Of a DNA stretch of 64,000 bases, positions 9,985 to 19,430 are shown one piece after another. Both the position numbers and the translations under genes were made by a program. Location of the stretch: positions 199,647,741 to 199,711,740 of the forward strand of contig CM041465.1 of NCBI GenBank assembly GCA_023213395.1, in the 5' to 3' direction. The stretch comes from Cycas panzhihuaensis. Lineage: Eukaryota > Cycadophyta. Positions within the stretch are counted from its first letter, which is position 1; the number at the start of each line of letters is the position of its first letter. Below the pieces are notes generated by a model. It was given only the letters and a program-made list of their open reading frames with translations, did no database searches and had not been told where the DNA came from.

Positions 9985-10697
9985 TATATTATAGTATGTA
10001 ATATAATATAATGCTAAGCAATTATATATATAGTATGAAATGATGCTTTTACATTGATTTAATAATATATATTATATTATATATTATTAAATTGTGGCAT
10101 GATTTTTTAAAATGTTATTTGATTTAACAAATGGAAGTGCGACTATATATATGACAAAGAAGGATGAAACAACATATGGATGGATGATGAACATGTGATG
10201 AATAGATGATGAATCAACGTGGGGATAATGAGGATAGGAACAAAACAGAATGAGGATGGAATGTAGACCTACAAACTGAACATAAACTATGACAGAATGG
10301 AAAATGACTGCATGACAATGCAGACTCGTGAACTGAATAGAAACTACGATGGAATGGAAGAAACAGGGAAAGAGGGATGTAGTGTTTTATTAAAAACCCT
10401 CATTAATTTAAGGGTTGTGAAATTAATTTAATATAACTCTGGCTGTAGCTCCTACCCTCTTTGTAACAAACTAAACCTCAGATTAGCATAAATTTTTTAA
10501 TAATTTGGAGATTATTTCTCTAAATAAAAGAAAAATGGATGCTCACAACTTAGTGGTATACGGAATTAAAACTTTTGTGTGGATTGGTTTGGAGGCATAC
10601 GAAATTAATATAGAGAAATGGCTATGTAAACAATGGTAATAGATGCACAGAGAGTGAAAGAGGAATATAATTATTTTTTTACAAGTTAAGAATCTTT
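9569..10697 (-). other. Gy leader
   Basis: 1.1 kb of AT-rich non-coding sequence between Gy PBS and gag. It contains an (AT)n tract and imperfect TATAAT repeats (9960-10090) plus several GATGAA/GATGGA-rich stretches (10160-10360). No ORF is supported. Confidence 0.6.
9933..9979. repeat. (AT)n microsatellite
   Basis: About 23 uninterrupted TA units within the Gy leader, followed by degenerate ATATTATATT repeats. Confidence 0.95.
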
Positions 10698-10710
10698 GGC
10701 TCTGAGACCA
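10698..10710 (-). other. Gy primer-binding site
   Basis: Minus strand TGGTCTCAGAGCC, one mismatch from the initiator tRNA-Met complement, just left of the LTR. Confidence 0.75.
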
Positions 10711-10712
10711 AT

Positions 10713-10949
10713 TGTAATGAACCTATTCTGTCACTGAAAAGATAAAGCCAAAAGATATAAAAATACTTACACAAGCACTGAGTAATCAATGAATGATTTT
10801 TATTGAATAGAATAATGAATGATGATGCATACAACATCCAGAGCCAATTTATATACATATCATGCCCTCTTACAAGGGTTATGTCTTTTATCCATGATAT
10901 CCCTTCGTTAACATGGATTAATTAATTACTTTTAAAGAGGTTCATAACA
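10713..10949 (-). repeat. Gy 5' LTR
   Basis: The boundaries rest on near-matching terminal inverted repeats (TGTAATGAACC and GGTTCATAACA) and on the PBS next to 10713. Minus-strand promoter elements fit an LTR: TATATAAAT near 10845-10860 and a CAATAAAA poly(A) signal near 10800. Length 237 bp. The partner LTR is outside the window. Confidence 0.75.
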
Positions 10950-10974
10950 AAGATACAAGATGTAGAGAGCAAAA

Positions 10975-11284
10975 TATTAGTTTAATGTTCATCACCTAAT
11001 GTTTGCATTGGGAGTGTGCAGGACACCAGAGTCATTATGGTAAGTTTTATTTTAATACATTATTTATTTTTTATATTATTTTGAATTGAGGTTGAGGTGA
11101 GCTCCCACCCACCTCCTGAATATATAATTTAGGTCTCAAAACCTTGGTGTTCATCAACACCACCCAAATGTATGGAAACCATGTGCTCTTTCAATATGGA
11201 TTGATATTATTATTTAATATGTATTTGAATATGGCTTGAATATGTGAATATCTGCCCCACTTTTATCCTCATTCACAATCTTCA
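10975..11284 (+). repeat. C 5' LTR
   Basis: 310 bp, aligned with 41141-41433. The 5' edge has decayed from TGTTAAG to TATTAG; it ends in TTCA. TATATAATTTAGG (about 11121) precedes a perfect hairpin GGTGTT-CATC-AACACC (about 11147-11162). Confidence 0.85.
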
Positions 11285-11286
11285 TT

Positions 11287-11298
11287 TGGTATCAGAGC
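11287..11298 (+). other. C primer-binding site
   Basis: TGGTATCAGAGC, a perfect complement to the 3' end of initiator tRNA-Met, two bases after the LTR. Confidence 0.9.
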
Positions 11299-12031
11299 CA
11301 TTTTATTGATATTTAATTGTACAACTTATAGCTCCTTATATGCTTAGTGAAAGTGCACTATATGACTACTCATTAGATTCTTGACGACCTCATCTACCTA
11401 GTAGAAAATTTGGTTTGAAGTTTTACCTCCTTTGAAAAGAGATATTGCTCTCAAAAATCAAAAGTCCTAACTTTATACAAAGCACGACAAGTTTGCTTTT
11501 GCTATTTACTAAGTTTATAATATTTTTAACAATATTTTTTTTATATAGTTATCTATTAAATATTTCGCGTGCCCTTTCTCTGGTGTGTCGTGCTCCATAG
11601 ATGCTATTTGGGTCTTACCTAGGTTGCCTTCATTCAATCTCTTGCCTTGTTCCTGTAGTAAATCTTATCTTCAAAATCTTGTTTCTATGTGGATGAGCAT
11701 TCTCTTTGCCATTACCATATAACATCACATATCTTGTATATTGATATATCATTCAAGCACTCTCTTGCTCCTTGAAATCATAAGTCCTAGGCATCCAATC
11801 CTCTACTATTTATATGTGCTTCGAGCATAATCCTATATCTGTATATTCTTGTACCCAGTCTGCATCTACTTGTGAAGTGCATCTTACAGGCCAAAGGTAA
11901 GGTAGTCAAACGACTGAGATACTATAATTCATCTACCACCACTTACATAGTTGAACTGTCATACCAAAACTAACTCAACCTCCAATCCTCCACCAATAAA
12001 GGGAACTTTGATGCATTATCATCGCTATTTT
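11299..12031 (+). other. C leader, left part
   Basis: Non-coding. The first 150 bases (around TATATGACTACTCATTAGAT) resemble the leader starts of A and B next to their PBS. Where C sequence ends and minus-strand D sequence begins before 12032 cannot be placed. Confidence 0.5.
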
Positions 12032-12112
12032 TGAAGGAAATAGAATGTAGCTGAACTTCTTTGATACCAAATATAGGAAATATAATGTAGCCCCAAATGC
12101 TCTGATACCAAA
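12032..12112 (-). repeat. Duplicated primer-binding region next to D LTR
   Basis: Two diverged copies of about 41 bp in tandem, each with a tRNA-Met-complementary TGGTATCA core on the minus strand (12062-12070 and 12102-12110). The copy touching the LTR reads TGGTATCAGAGC; the other reads TGGTATCAAAG. Confidence 0.75.
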
Positions 12113-12518
12113 TGAAGGAACAATAATAGTAGGAGAACATGGCAGAACATATATCAAATAACCATAAACTAATATTGCATCAAGGTATCATAATCACAAT
12201 AGCATAAATACATGAAAGCATTATTGTTCAATCCATTGTAGTATAAATGAGTATTACAAATCTCTCAAATAAGGGTGGTATCTACAAACACCAAGGTTGT
12301 ACACCCCTTAATATTTATAGTTTGGGGGAGGTGGGAAACTCCTCAACCCTTGAATTCAAAATAATAATAAAATAATATTCACTTAACTCAAATGAAACTA
12401 ATTCAACTTACCATAACTTATCTTGACATGTTGAGTGTCACATGTCTAAATTGAAGATGGTGAGATGTACAATCCTGGTTGGAAGGTGGGAGTGGAGTGA
12501 TGACAATTAACTCCAATA
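12113..12518 (-). repeat. D LTR
   Basis: 406 bp between PBS and polypurine tract; minus-strand ends TATTGG and CTTCA. It contains TATAAATATTAAGG followed about 25 bases later by GGTGTTTGTAGATACC. Related to, but clearly diverged from, the C LTR: both share a GTTATGGTAAGTT stretch, TATTTTGAATT and the TATA-hairpin module. Confidence 0.8.
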
Positions 12519-12530
12519 TTCTCCCCCTTA
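12519..12530 (-). other. D polypurine tract
   Basis: Minus strand TAAGGGGGAGAA directly before the D LTR, which therefore acts as a 3' LTR for the gag on its right. Confidence 0.85.
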
Positions 12531-13265
12531 ATATCATCACGAACACTTGTATATTTTCCTTGAACTTATGGAACTCGTGCTTGAAAAAAACTTTAAAATT
12601 CTGATCTTGATTAACATACTTCAACCTTTTTGCAAAATATATCTCTTTACCAAGGAATGATGAAAAGAAACTGTAAGTAGATGATGCTTGATTCAAGTAT
12701 GTATGTATAGATGTAACTTTGACTTTGTCAACTAGAACATTGAGAAAATTTTAAATTTGAACTTTATCTTTTGTAATCTTTATGCTCTGAGCAACAGTTA
12801 TATTATCAGGTTCATTCTTTGTCATATCATCACATTCATTCTTTGTCATGTCAATGATTCATTTTCATTCTCCCCCTCAAATAGAGGATCAAATCCTTAT
12901 GTAGCAAGTTGGTCCTGCATTTGACATGAATCCTTATAGGTGTTATCATTATGCTTCACCTGTTCTGTCACCTGTCTCATATGTTCATCAAAAATATTAT
13001 CAAATACATAGAGGGTATCTCCCCCATAAGTAGAAATCAATACATTCCAAACTGATCTAGAAGTTGTTAGTTCAGAAGCCTTTGAAAAAATATCATCATT
13101 CATAGTGCAAAATAATAAACCTAAAACTTCATTATCTTTTTTAAAATTTTCTTTAATATTAAGGTCACAATTATGTTGTAAATACTTCAAAAGATCATGT
13201 TCAATAAAGTAAGTTTGCATGGTATCATACCATAGTGAAAAGTTATGGCCATCGAAAATGGGGAA
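12531..13265 (-). pseudogene. D gag-like ORF (copia UBN2-type) with novel C-terminal part
   Basis: Opens with FDGHNFSLWYDTMQTYF (about 13205-13255), then a Gag core in an open stretch 12897-13220 in which FKKDNEVLGLLFCTMNDDIF aligns with the A segment ending ALEDHVF. After residue 80 it departs from A Gag and has no CCHC knuckle. Stops follow around 12895-12700, then a second open stretch (12531-12696) ends in a basic segment HKFKENIQVF just before the polypurine tract. A similar ending (YKFKEKLKMY) occurs in C at the same place. The function of this tail is unknown. Confidence 0.7.
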
Positions 13266-14679
13266 TTATGTTATTTTATCAAAAAACTTTAGTATAAAAG
13301 TATGCTTTTAGTAAATTAAATAAAGTCAATAAGTGATTAAACTTGTATGATGTCAAATATACTCTTCAAAAGAAACGTAATGCCCTTTGAAAATAAATGA
13401 ACTAAATACAATAAGGAAATAATGAATATAGAAGCAATTTTAAAGTCATATACCAATCTCCTTTGAATGATACAAATATGAATGTAAATTCTCAATACAA
13501 TAAATACTTAGCCTTAATGATAATATATAATGCTGAAGAAACTAAAAGATATGTATATTTTACTTTGAAAGATAAGGAGTATGATGAAACTTTTCTAAAA
13601 GAAGGGTGAGAGGACAATCTTAAGTTAGACAACTTCAAAACTATACTAAATGATATCAGAATAATGTGAAACTTTATGAGTATGAAGATAAACAAATTAT
13701 GAAGCCAACGAAACTAACCATTTTGAAAATGGGTTCCAACAAGTCAAGTTTTGATAAATCAAAGAAATAGGCCTCGTTTTGAGGCACAACAGGAGTAGGG
13801 GACTCAAAATTGCATAAAATCGCTAATAAAACTTTAGAAAGTGTTGAAAAATAATTAAATATACTTTGGAAAATTACTAAATATATGTTTGGTTAAAATT
13901 TTTTGAAAAATTTTATATGCAAATATGCAAAAATGACAGATTGAGGTTATTAAGTAGTCTAAATAAATAGATTTAAAAATAAATAAAAACACCTTAAAAC
14001 AGATAAAAAACTATGTTATTTTGAAGGGGAATGAGTCAGATTCCCAACAAAGCTGACAGAATTGAATTTGGATATTAAACAGAAAAGTTATAGCGAAAAT
14101 CGTAACAGGTACCTTTATATAAAAATGTTAAAAAAATGCTAAAAACCACTAAAATGTTAATTTCAACGATTAAAATACTGGTCAAAATAAATTCTAAAAA
14201 ATAAAATAAAATATGGGTTTTGAAGTTTGTTGAACTAGATCAATGTAAATCAAATTTAGGTAGAAAATAGTTTCCAAGTAATAAAATACAGTCAGTTCAA
14301 AAAATGATTTTATAAAAAGTTAAAAAAATGTTGAAAAAAGGGGATGATCGACTTTAAATTGACTGAAACTAGGTCAATTCTACACCAAATTGATCATATG
14401 ATTAGTCAAAATTGATCTACAGAAAATGTCTGATCTAATGGAAGTGGTTTCGTTAGAAATCGATACTCCAGCAAAGAGTTATGGCAAAAAAATCCAATAA
14501 CCCTATATCTAATAAAAAATTTAAAGAAATAAAAAAGAAAAACGTTTATAAAAAAATGAAAAGCCCTTTTGGAAGTGACTAACGGTCACGTGATGGTGAA
14601 ATGGGACTGGGGGCTGAGATTTAGAGGGGACTAGGGTTTACATAACCTTGGATTTAAAAAAAGTATAAAATATAGATTA

Positions 14680-14760
14680 TTTTTTTTTTTTTTTAAACTT
14701 TATTAAAAAGAATGAAACGTCACTACCAAGCAATAAAGAGTCAGGCGTGGATACGCTAAT
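14680..14760 (-). other. Poly(A)-tailed retroposon remnant? in D leader
   Basis: T16 on the plus strand followed by AAA..TTAA and GTCACTACCAAGCAATA. A related segment sits at 34838-34935 in the B leader (T16 then ATCACTACTTGGCAATA). This looks like the tail of a small minus-strand retroposon inserted twice; identity unknown. Confidence 0.35.
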
Positions 14761-14778
14761 ATAAATATAAATAAATAA

Positions 14779-14784
<6 letters not shown>

Positions 14785-14877
<93 letters not shown>

Positions 14878-14945
14878 TATATATACATACATATATATAT
14901 ACATATATGTATATACATATATATGTATATATATATATATATATA
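14785..14945. repeat. Compound (AT)n(GT)n(AT)n microsatellite
   Basis: About 20 AT units, about 22 GT units (14825-14868), then TATATG/TACATA mixtures. Long ORFs here are repeat translation only. Confidence 0.97.
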
Positions 14946-15122
14946 ATATGCTAAGATATATTTAAATAAATAGCTTATGTGAATGGTGCTATTGCGCACC
15001 ACATTGTATGTGCTAAGAGATATATTTAAATAAATATAGAGCCAATGCGAATAATGCTAGCTGCGCAGGAAGCTGTGCACTGTAGGTGCTGAGATATTTT
15101 AAATAAATATAGAGCTGATGTT
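14946..15122. repeat. Three-copy tandem repeat, unit about 61-76 bp
   Basis: Each copy starts TGCT(A/G)AGATAT followed by TTTAAATAAATA and a GCGCA-containing segment (starts about 14950, 15010, 15087). The last copy is truncated. Confidence 0.75.
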
Positions 15123-15215
15123 ACTGCAAATCCAAATCAGATTTGAAGAGAAGAGCTACCATTATATACTATATAGGTAAATGAGTGAGTTTTAGTGTGG
15201 TATGCCCTGTTATTC

Positions 15216-15513
15216 TGAAATGGGTTAATGTCACAAGGTCATTACATTAGTTGATTATTTTTAAAAAGGATTTTAAGTGACTTTTAAATTAGATCACTTA
15301 AGTGAAATATATTTTCATGTCTATTATATGTAATTTTATTCCACCTAACTCTAATGCTCCCTCTCTCAATATAAAAGTAAAATCTTAATGGAGGAGTCTC
15401 ATTCTTACCTCCTCATTTTGTGAGAGCTGCTCTCTTTCTCTCAAGTCTCTCTTACTTCCATGTTTGCCTTTGTGTTTAGTGCATGGAGATGAAGGATAGA
15501 TCCACTCTTTTGA
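15216..15513 (+). repeat. E 5' LTR
   Basis: TGAAATGGG..TTTTGA, aligned end to end with 37741-38038. AATATAAAAG (about 15369) is a likely TATA box. Confidence 0.92.
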
Positions 15514-15515
15514 TG

Positions 15516-15527
15516 TGGTATCAGAGC
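15516..15527 (+). other. E primer-binding site
   Basis: TGGTATCAGAGC, a perfect match to the initiator tRNA-Met complement, two bases after the LTR. Confidence 0.92.
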
Positions 15528-16807
15528 TTTCTTCCTTCATATTCCTCACTTATACTTGCAATGAAGCCATCACTTGCTTCTCCCCCATAATCCATGTGGT
15601 GAAGGAAACTGTGAAAGTGGATTTAGAAATATTTTCAAGTTCTTATTATAGTATATTTAGTATTATTTACTTTTTCTTTCTCTTTTGTAGTTTTGAAAGC
15701 ATAATATAAGGAGTTATAAGGACCAAGGATTCAATTCTTTGGTAGCCATTTATGTTATCTCATTCTTCTTTTCTTTCTCCTCTTTTTATCCATTTAATAA
15801 GGAGAAGTACTGTTAAAACTTTTCTAGCTTTTAGAATAATGATTATAAGGGGAGGTTCCACCCACTTTTTAAAAAATTTAGAGATATTTAAAGTATCCAT
15901 CATTGTATGCTTTCATCTTTTCCATATTAAAATCCTAATGATCAAAACATAATAGAAATTCCGTATGGTATCATGTGTTGATAAGATATTAGCAAGTTAA
16001 AATTTCTATAGAAATAAAACCTGCTTGCTAAATTTCATAAGTTTGTAAAATCTTCTACAGAGATCCAATTGATCTAATTATAATTGCTAAAGATGAGGTT
16101 ATGAGTCTAGTTTCTAGCACAAAAATCAACACCCAATTTCATTACCATATGAAAAAGTTATTACTATTTTAGTGAACAATAATTATTTTTAATAAGAATT
16201 TTAAAAATATATATTCTATTAATTTTGTAGGACTACCAATTTTTTTTTAAAACTCATTTGGGCTTGATTCTACTCCTAAAGATAAAGCTCCGAGTCTAGT
16301 TTATAACACAAAAATTAGCACTCAATTTTGTTATCATAGGAAAAAGTTATTATTGTTTTAGTGAATATTACTTTTTTGGTATTAAAAAAAAGTGAAGAAA
16401 TTTTCTTCCTTATTTTTATAAGGCTTAAAAGCCCATTATAAAAGTAAGTGAAAAAACACCTAGATTAGAGTAATATCTAATGTCCTCACTCACTTATCAG
16501 CATTACATTTCATCACTCTAAAATTATTTCAAGTAAGCATTCTAAAAGCATTCCAAGTAAGCACTCTATTTTCAGTTATATGTATGTTTGATGCAAATTC
16601 AATAATCTTTCACTCTCCCTAAAAGGAACGCATCACACACATTATTTTTAACCATCTTGTACTTATTTACGTACTATCCAAAGTTGAGATACCTTGATTG
16701 GTAGAATGTCGTGCCATAAAGGAGGTGTGGGTTTTAAGTTGAGACTGGACTGAACCAAAATATTGGTGAGGTTTGATTAGCCATACCATTTTACCTCAAT
16801 CAAAGAT
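15528..16807 (+). other. E leader, part 1
   Basis: 1.3 kb non-coding. Apart from the internal duplication at 16087-16450 nothing is recognised. It ends at the F insertion (TSD AAGAT at 16803-16807). Confidence 0.6.
16087..16450. repeat. Diverged tandem duplication, period about 186 bp
   Basis: Both copies share CTAAAGAT..GAGTCTAGTTT..ACACAAAAAT and GAAAAAGTTATTA (starts about 16087 and 16273). Confidence 0.7.
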
Positions 16808-17165
16808 TGTTAGCGTGGCAGTTAATTATTAAGTCGCTTAATTAATATTAATATGGTTTAATTATGTGAAAAGGTATGAGCGAAAAGGTACAATTTATTC
16901 GAAGGGTCACAACCCTAAACGGATGACACCTCTTGAAGAATATATATGCCTTGAGGCCTTATGTATTCGATCATATAAGTTCACTGTGTAATAATCAATG
17001 ATTCCTTGAGGATCCTTTTGTGGTGGATTTTTTCTCGAAAGGGTTTTCCACATATATCCTATGTTCTGTGCATCTGTTTTCTATATTTTTAATTTGTTGC
17101 TTGCTGTGTATGGTTAAAGATCCTGCGGTTAAGAACATCTATGTATGATTTCATGTTCTCAAACA
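16808..17165 (+). repeat. F 5' LTR
   Basis: TGTTAGCGTGG..CTCAAACA. TATATATGCC (about 16949) followed by a GCCT-TG-AGGC mini-hairpin. Confidence 0.95.
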
Positions 17166-17176
17166 TGGTATCAGAG
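17166..17176 (+). other. F primer-binding site
   Basis: TGGTATCAGAG immediately after the LTR; the next bases (TAA) depart from the tRNA complement. Confidence 0.85.
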
Positions 17177-18688
17177 TAATAAGGTCCTGCACAACTAAAG
17201 CTTAATAGTAAGCAGGGCGGTATGATCGTCGGTTGCCGGGTGAAGCCATCTAATCTAAGACAAGTCTTGAGGGTTCATCAACCCTAACATTGTGTAGAAG
17301 CAGGCACATCAAATCAATGGTGGTTGAAATGGTGGAGATTACTATTCAATGAAGTGTAAGGGTTATTGGAGTCAGTATTCAGGCGTGAAGACCATATTTA
17401 TGGTTGGAGTTGGCTCGTTGGGGGTCATTCGAAGCTGGTTGATGATCTCTTGAAGTGATTCAAGCAAGCAGAATACGCATTAATGGTCATTCAGTGACTT
17501 TAAGGATAGCCAATCATGTGTACATGTAAGTTTACTATATTCCTCATCAAAATACCATAAAAATCGATAAAAAATGGGTCGTTTTTGGTATTGCTTGCTA
17601 TCAAACCTTTGTATAAATACCAGTGGATGTGATTGAAGGCCAAATTAGCTGTTTTCTATCTAAATATAAGTGTTGGGTTGAAGTTTATAGCAATAAAAGG
17701 CTGTTTTCATTATTTTTTTCTATATTCATGAGGATTTTGGAGACTCGTGTACATATATAAAGCCTAAAACAACCATATAGAGGCTGGCCAGGCATTTATT
17801 AACATGCCTGGGCATGTTTGAAAGCTGGATGGGCTGATTTGCTACTGTTCTAGGTCCTTTTAGGACTGGCTAGGTGCTCTTTGTGACTGTCTAGGACTGG
17901 CTGAGTTATTTTCTTGGCATCCGAGCACCTTTAGAAGTTAGCTGGGTCATTTTAAAGGGGGTTGTTTGCCTATTAAGGTCTGATTTGGCACTGATCCAAG
18001 GAGGCTGGGTGCTTTATGTGCTAGTTTGTTGATAACTGTGGCTATTTAGAGGCTATCCAAGTACTCAGCAGACATGTCTTGGTTGCGTTAAAGCCTTACC
18101 AATCGTACAGATGATATAGACCACTTGGTGATAGCACATAAAGCAGTAGGGTATGTTGAACAGCCACGTCCCTCTCCTCAAGTAGTGTGACTTTTGGAGG
18201 ATACATAAACATGTGACTTAAGTTAAAAAGGCACGAGTTCCTTGAAAAGTCGTCACTTTTAGAATATGCCTTTTGGCATATTCCAATCTTAATTCAACTT
18301 TATAAAAGCCCTTTGAACCATTGATGCATGTCAATAGTGAGAAATACTTAATGTGTCCTTGAGCCATTTTGAGTGTAAATCAAGAAGTTTTTTTGTGATT
18401 TTTTGGCTTGGAGACCATGCATCATCCTTATGTAGAGCCGTCTTTGTATTGGAGCACTTATTTTTTAGTCGTTTTGAGTGTCAGGTGTGACATTTAATGA
18501 CTATTTAAGGCCATTTGTTGACAGATAAGGGGAGAGAAATAGTCGATGACTCATGTAACGTGGGTATAATTCATGTTGGGACCCTTTAGAAGCATGCTCG
18601 TGAAGTAGAGGAGGTCACAAGGGTGTATTTTCATCCTTAATATGTTTGTTTGGTGTCGTGTACTTCATATTGTAGCCAGATATTTGAG
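17177..18688 (+). other. F leader
   Basis: 1.5 kb, no ORF. It contains imperfect repeats of GGCTGG / AGGACTGGCT (17780-17940) and, at 18262-18283, a perfect 9-bp hairpin (GAATATGCC-TTTT-GGCATATTC) followed 16 bases later by TATAAAAGCC, resembling a second promoter close to gag. Confidence 0.6.
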
Positions 18689-19430
18689 ATGGAGAAGCTT
18701 ATGCCTAAGGCTATCTTTAATGATAAAAATGTCAGCGAATGGAAGATTAATATGGAGCTTATTTTGATGGTGAACCAACTCTGGGGAATTACCAAGGTAA
18801 AGCTTGATTCAGTCCCACTTGACCATAAGGAGAGTATCAAACTTGAAGAGAAGCAATATATGGCCGTTAGATTACTGAAACTCTAACTAGTGCCAGACTA
18901 GAGGGCTTTAGTTCATAATCTAGATGACCCAGCCGAGATTTGGATGAAGTTGTGTGATACGTTTGAGAAGAAGAAGACGAATAAATGTCTTGCTCTGATG
19001 TTGGAACTACTCAATTCAAAAGTCAAAGATGAGAACAATATCAACTCCTACCTAAATAAGATAACCAACTTGAAGAACAAGCTAGAAGAGTTAAAGCAGA
19101 ACTTGATCGATGATGCACTCTTATTTTCAATAATCATGTCGAAGCTGCCAGCTGCGTTTGCCACATTTCAGACCATTTATGATAGAGACAAAGTGATGCA
19201 GAAACTTTTGACAGGTTCAAAAACCTAATTCTAGCGGAGGATGCTAAGCTCAAACATAATGGTTTGCTTAGAGGTTCTGGTTCAAGTCAGGCCTTAGCCA
19301 TGAAAACTCAGAGGAGGGAGGCCCCTAAGGAGGAGAAGATCACGCAAAGGTCTAGAGAAAGCTCTCAAGACAAGAAGAAGTTTAATGGAAAGAGTGTAGT
19401 TGCTCATTGCGTCTGAGTGCAGACCTTGTC
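18689..19430 (+). pseudogene. F gag
   Basis: ATG at 18689 opens MEKLMPKAIFNDKNVSEWK, typical of copia Gag (an upstream in-frame ATG at 18650 is possible). Open stretches at 18650-18886 and 18944-19228 contain WMKLCDTFEKK, a Leu/Asn-rich helical region and LLFSIIMSKLPAAF. A stop at about 18883 separates them and there is a frame change near 19225. A basic Lys-rich tail follows; no intact CCHC knuckle is visible. Confidence 0.8.

Larger units (their letters stand above)
1..10949 (-). mobile_element. Gy: Ty3/gypsy LTR retrotransposon, partial, split by element A
   Basis: Minus-strand element whose 5' end (LTR 10713-10949, primer-binding site, leader, gag) lies on the right. The rest continues past the left window edge. 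Element A occupies 210-8460. Removing A and one copy of its TSD brings the two gag parts together in a gypsy-type zinc-knuckle region, so both sides belong to one element. Many in-frame stops show that it is dead. The 3' LTR is outside the window, so its own target duplication cannot be tested; the five bases right of the LTR are AAGAT. Confidence 0.8.
12032..15215 (-). mobile_element. D: gag-only copia-type element (minus strand), ends rearranged
   Basis: Reading right to left: leader (15215-13266, shared with A and B), gag (13265-12531), polypurine tract, LTR (12518-12113), then a PBS and further sequence. The only LTR seen thus has both a polypurine tract before it and a PBS after it. No second LTR is found to the right, where E begins. 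No pol domains occur. Explanations are LTR-LTR recombination of tandem copies, a permuted one-LTR circle, or loss of the 5' end at E. Confidence 0.6.
13266..15215 (-). other. D leader
   Basis: Non-coding; 13720-14520 aligns in patches with the leaders of A and B, including the leader hairpin (14035-14057) and a CATAACTC..GGAGTATCGATTTC stretch (about 14450-14490). It ends at the E LTR without a D LTR. It also holds a microsatellite, a three-copy repeat and a poly(T)-headed segment. Confidence 0.65.

Noticed and set aside
14677-15002. Minus-strand ORFs of 75 and 99 codons
   Set aside because: They are translations of the AT/GT microsatellite (runs of His-Thr and Tyr-Ile), not genes.
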